From Phycisphaerae bacterium (GTDB lineage: Bacteria; Planctomycetota; Phycisphaerae; UBA1845; Fen-1342), in NCBI GenBank assembly GCA_020058145.1, contig JAGVEP010000126.1, forward strand, positions 1 through 7,500: a stretch of 7,500 nt of DNA, in the 5' to 3' direction. Each line of letters starts with the position of its first letter. Position 1 is the stretch's first letter. Positions 5,927-7,500 of this stretch are shown piece by piece. The translations under genes and the position numbers were made by a program. A model generated the notes under the pieces. It ran no database searches, was not told the DNA's origin, and worked only from the letters and a program-made list of their open reading frames with translations.

Positions 5927-6511
5927 ATGAAGCGGAAGGTCATGAGCACGGTTTCAGCGACTCGTATTCGGCAATACGAGCCGCAGACCGAGTGGTTCGA
6001 GCGTGAGCCGGGCGGGATACACGGCATCGTCCACGAAGCACGCGTGCTCATCTGGAGCCAGGTGCTCGCGGTGCTGGGCGTCCGCGAGGGTCTCGCCGTC
6101 GATCCTGACGTGCTCGGTTGGGCTGCTGTTCATGACACGCAGCGGCAGGACGACGGATCCGACCCCGAACACGGGTCGCGTGCCGCCGAGTGGATCGAGC
6201 GGCAGCCCAACTTGATTCCCGCAACGGTGCCGCGGGCAAGGGTCGCGTATCTTTGTCGGTGGCATGTTCCGCCGGACCACCGGGCACCGGAAATGACGGA
6301 TGAGCTGCGAGTGTTCAAGGACGCGGATGCCCTCGACCGCTGGCGCATCTACGACCTTGACCCAAGGCTGTTGCGGACGAGGATCGCCCACACGCTCCTT
6401 AGCGCAAGCCGTAACCTGTGGTCGCTGACCGATCACTTGTTCGATAGCGGGGAGGCGTTTGAGAAGGTGGTCAGCACCGCCGTAGAGATCGGGGTTCTTC
6501 GGCCCGAGTAG
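5927..6511 (+). CDS. HD-domain metal-dependent phosphohydrolase-like protein
   Basis: The 194-residue soluble protein shows the spaced His/Asp pattern of the HD superfamily. His36 lies in HGIVHEARV, His69-Asp70 in AAVHDTQR, His82 in PEHGSRAA, His113 in CRWHVPPDH, and Asp134 in FKDADALDR. These could hold one or two divalent metals for phosphate ester hydrolysis, typically on nucleotides. No partner domain is present, so it is a single-domain enzyme; the substrate cannot be read. The start is uncertain: ATG 5927 is used, but ATG 5942 is in frame and neither has a well-spaced Shine-Dalgarno site. It lies 54 bases after the MBL-fold gene, possibly in one transcript, and ends 24 bases before the stop of a convergent gene. 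Confidence 0.82.
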   Translation: MKRKVMSTVSATRIRQYEPQTEWFEREPGGIHGIVHEARVLIWSQVLAVLGVREGLAVDPDVLGWAAVHDTQRQDDGSDPEHGSRAAEWIERQPNLIPATVPRARVAYLCRWHVPPDHRAPEMTDELRVFKDADALDRWRIYDLDPRLLRTRIAHTLLSASRNLWSLTDHLFDSGEAFEKVVSTAVEIGVLRPE

Positions 6512-6535
6512 CACCAGCGCCTGTCCGGGCCAAGT

Positions 6536-7477
6536 CTAACTGACTACGGTAGCATAAGCTCGAAAGTCCGTGTAGCCCCTCTTGCCGATGGGCGAGTACC
6601 AATCGGACATCGGGGCCTGCTCAGCCAGCGGCCAACCATGCTGGAATCTCTCCACCAGATCAGGATTGCTGATGAAGGGTCTTCCGAATGCGATTAGATC
6701 GGCATGCCCCTCGGCAATGGCTTGTTCTGCCGTCTCCTGCGTGTAGCCGCAATTTCCGATGAGCGGGCCATGAAACACGCTGCGGAAGTCAGGCAGGGTC
6801 ATTGGTTCCCCGAGCTTGTGAAAGCCGAAGGCCAGCCCATCCATGACGTGCAGATACGAAAGGCCGAATCGGTCGAGCTGTTGAGCGACGAACGTGAACT
6901 GTTGCCGGTAGTCGGGCGAACCCATGTCGTTGAACGACCCGTTGGGAGACAGACGCACACCAATTCGGTTGGCCGGCCAGACGGAAGCGACCGCCTCAAC
7001 CACTTCCCGCAGGAAACGAGAGCGATTTTCGACGCTGCCTCCGTATTGGTCCGTTCGGTGATTGGTCTTCGACTGGAGAAATGTGTCGATCAGGTAGCCA
7101 TTGGCACCGTGAATCTCCACGCCGTCAAACCCAGCCGCCTTGGCTCGCTCGGCGGCACGGCGGTAATCGCCCACGACTCGTGCAATCTCCGACGTTTCCA
7201 GCGCCCTGGGCACTTCGTGCGGCTGTTTGCCCGTCGGCGTGTGAATGTACTCCTCGTTGATCTTGATGGCGGATGGGGCCACGGCGGGCTTTCCGTTGTG
7301 GAAACTGCTGTGCGACGCCCGACCCATGTGCCACAGTTGAAGGAAAATCAGACCGCCCTGGTGGTGTACGGCATCCACGACCTGCTTCCAGGCTTGTGCC
7401 ATAGCTCGACTTTTGCCATTTTTCGCGGCGGTCGCGAATGAACGGGTACTCACAAAGAATCGGACTCCTCCGTACAC
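6536..7477 (-). CDS. Old yellow enzyme family ene-reductase, N-terminus missing or garbled
   Basis: Reading leftward, the product from about the ATG at 7402 is a clear NADH:flavin oxidoreductase of the NemA/old yellow enzyme type. It contains AWKQVVDAVHHQGG, QLWHMGRASHSSF, HGANGYLIDTFLQ (catalytic His/Asn pair HxxN, His codon 7111-7109), TDQYGGSVENR, RLSPNG, NCGYTQETAEQAI, FGRPFISNPDLVERF and a normal C-terminus. Such enzymes are FMN barrels of about 360 residues that reduce activated alkenes. Here the first roughly 75-90 residues, which hold the FMN-contacting PMT and TEG segments, are absent. The frame does stay open past a GTG at 7477 to the window edge, but it reads a basic, unrelated sequence, and neither other frame restores the family pattern. 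Recognisable length from 7402 is 288 residues. It is probably a 5'-truncated or rearranged copy, or an assembly join. Neither start has a Shine-Dalgarno site. Confidence 0.8.
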   Translation of the reverse strand: MYGGVRFFVSTRSFATAAKNGKSRAMAQAWKQVVDAVHHQGGLIFLQLWHMGRASHSSFHNGKPAVAPSAIKINEEYIHTPTGKQPHEVPRALETSEIARVVGDYRRAAERAKAAGFDGVEIHGANGYLIDTFLQSKTNHRTDQYGGSVENRSRFLREVVEAVASVWPANRIGVRLSPNGSFNDMGSPDYRQQFTFVAQQLDRFGLSYLHVMDGLAFGFHKLGEPMTLPDFRSVFHGPLIGNCGYTQETAEQAIAEGHADLIAFGRPFISNPDLVERFQHGWPLAEQAPMSDWYSPIGKRGYTDFRAYATVVS

Positions 7478-7500
7478 TCGCGGGTGGTTTAGGGCCTGCG

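Noticed and set aside
7403..7440. Tyrosine recombinase signature in the string AKNGKSRA
   Set aside because: It recalls the KNGK-x-R segment of integrases, but the following VP and all other recombinase motifs are absent; eight residues are not evidence.
6704..7441. 245-codon + strand open frame opposite the ene-reductase
   Set aside because: The minus strand carries unmistakable old yellow enzyme motifs over the same bases; the + frame shows no domain.
1..7500. CRISPR array, riboswitch or complete insertion sequence
   Set aside because: No spaced direct repeats, no recognised aptamer pattern and no transposase or paired terminal repeats were seen on either strand.

Overview
The window looks like chromosomal DNA from a member of the Planctomycetota, probably an uncultured one known only from assemblies. 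Three things point there. The DNA is GC-rich throughout. The left edge holds the end of a protein with paired dockerin type I repeats ending in the 'NFDDI/DFDDI' style common at the C-termini of planctomycete surface proteins. The gene families (a Cys-tailed TPR-like protein beside a membrane 4Fe-4S protein, and an E-set plus esterase protein) also fit. This assignment is inference from family memory; no ribosomal gene is present to confirm it.

Layout. (1) 1-188: C-terminal end of a dockerin-bearing protein, + strand. (2) 367-2520: a likely two-gene operon, + strand. It encodes an exported helical-repeat protein with a Cys-rich tail and a membrane protein of the NapH/COG0348 type with two 4Fe-4S clusters and a degenerate heavy-metal-associated-like (HMA) C-terminal domain. 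(3) 2521-3326: no intact gene, but a scar of remnants: a 3' fragment of a tRNA-Thr(UGU) gene on the minus strand, a short open tail on the + strand, a hairpin, and a frameshifted C-terminal stump of a RecD2/TraA-like helicase on the minus strand. (4) 3327-4622: a secreted esterase-D-type alpha/beta hydrolase with an N-terminal carbohydrate-binding-like E-set domain. (5) 4623-5131: about 500 bases with nothing convincing. (6) 5132-6511: an MBL-fold protein of the flavodiiron-like (oxygen-binding di-iron) type, then an HD-domain protein, both + strand. (7) 6536 to near the right edge, minus strand: an old yellow enzyme (ene-reductase) whose first roughly 75-90 residues are not recognisable, so probably 5'-truncated or frameshifted.

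Together: the best functional unit is the 367-2520 pair, which suggests periplasmic thiol or metal chemistry coupled to a membrane iron-sulfur electron carrier. The right half is a loose set of redox and hydrolytic housekeeping or accessory genes. The 2631-3230 scar is what a decayed integration event at a tRNA gene would leave. I did not find a complete new mobile or defence system; the unusual signals are the scar, the truncated ene-reductase and the degenerate HMA-like domain.
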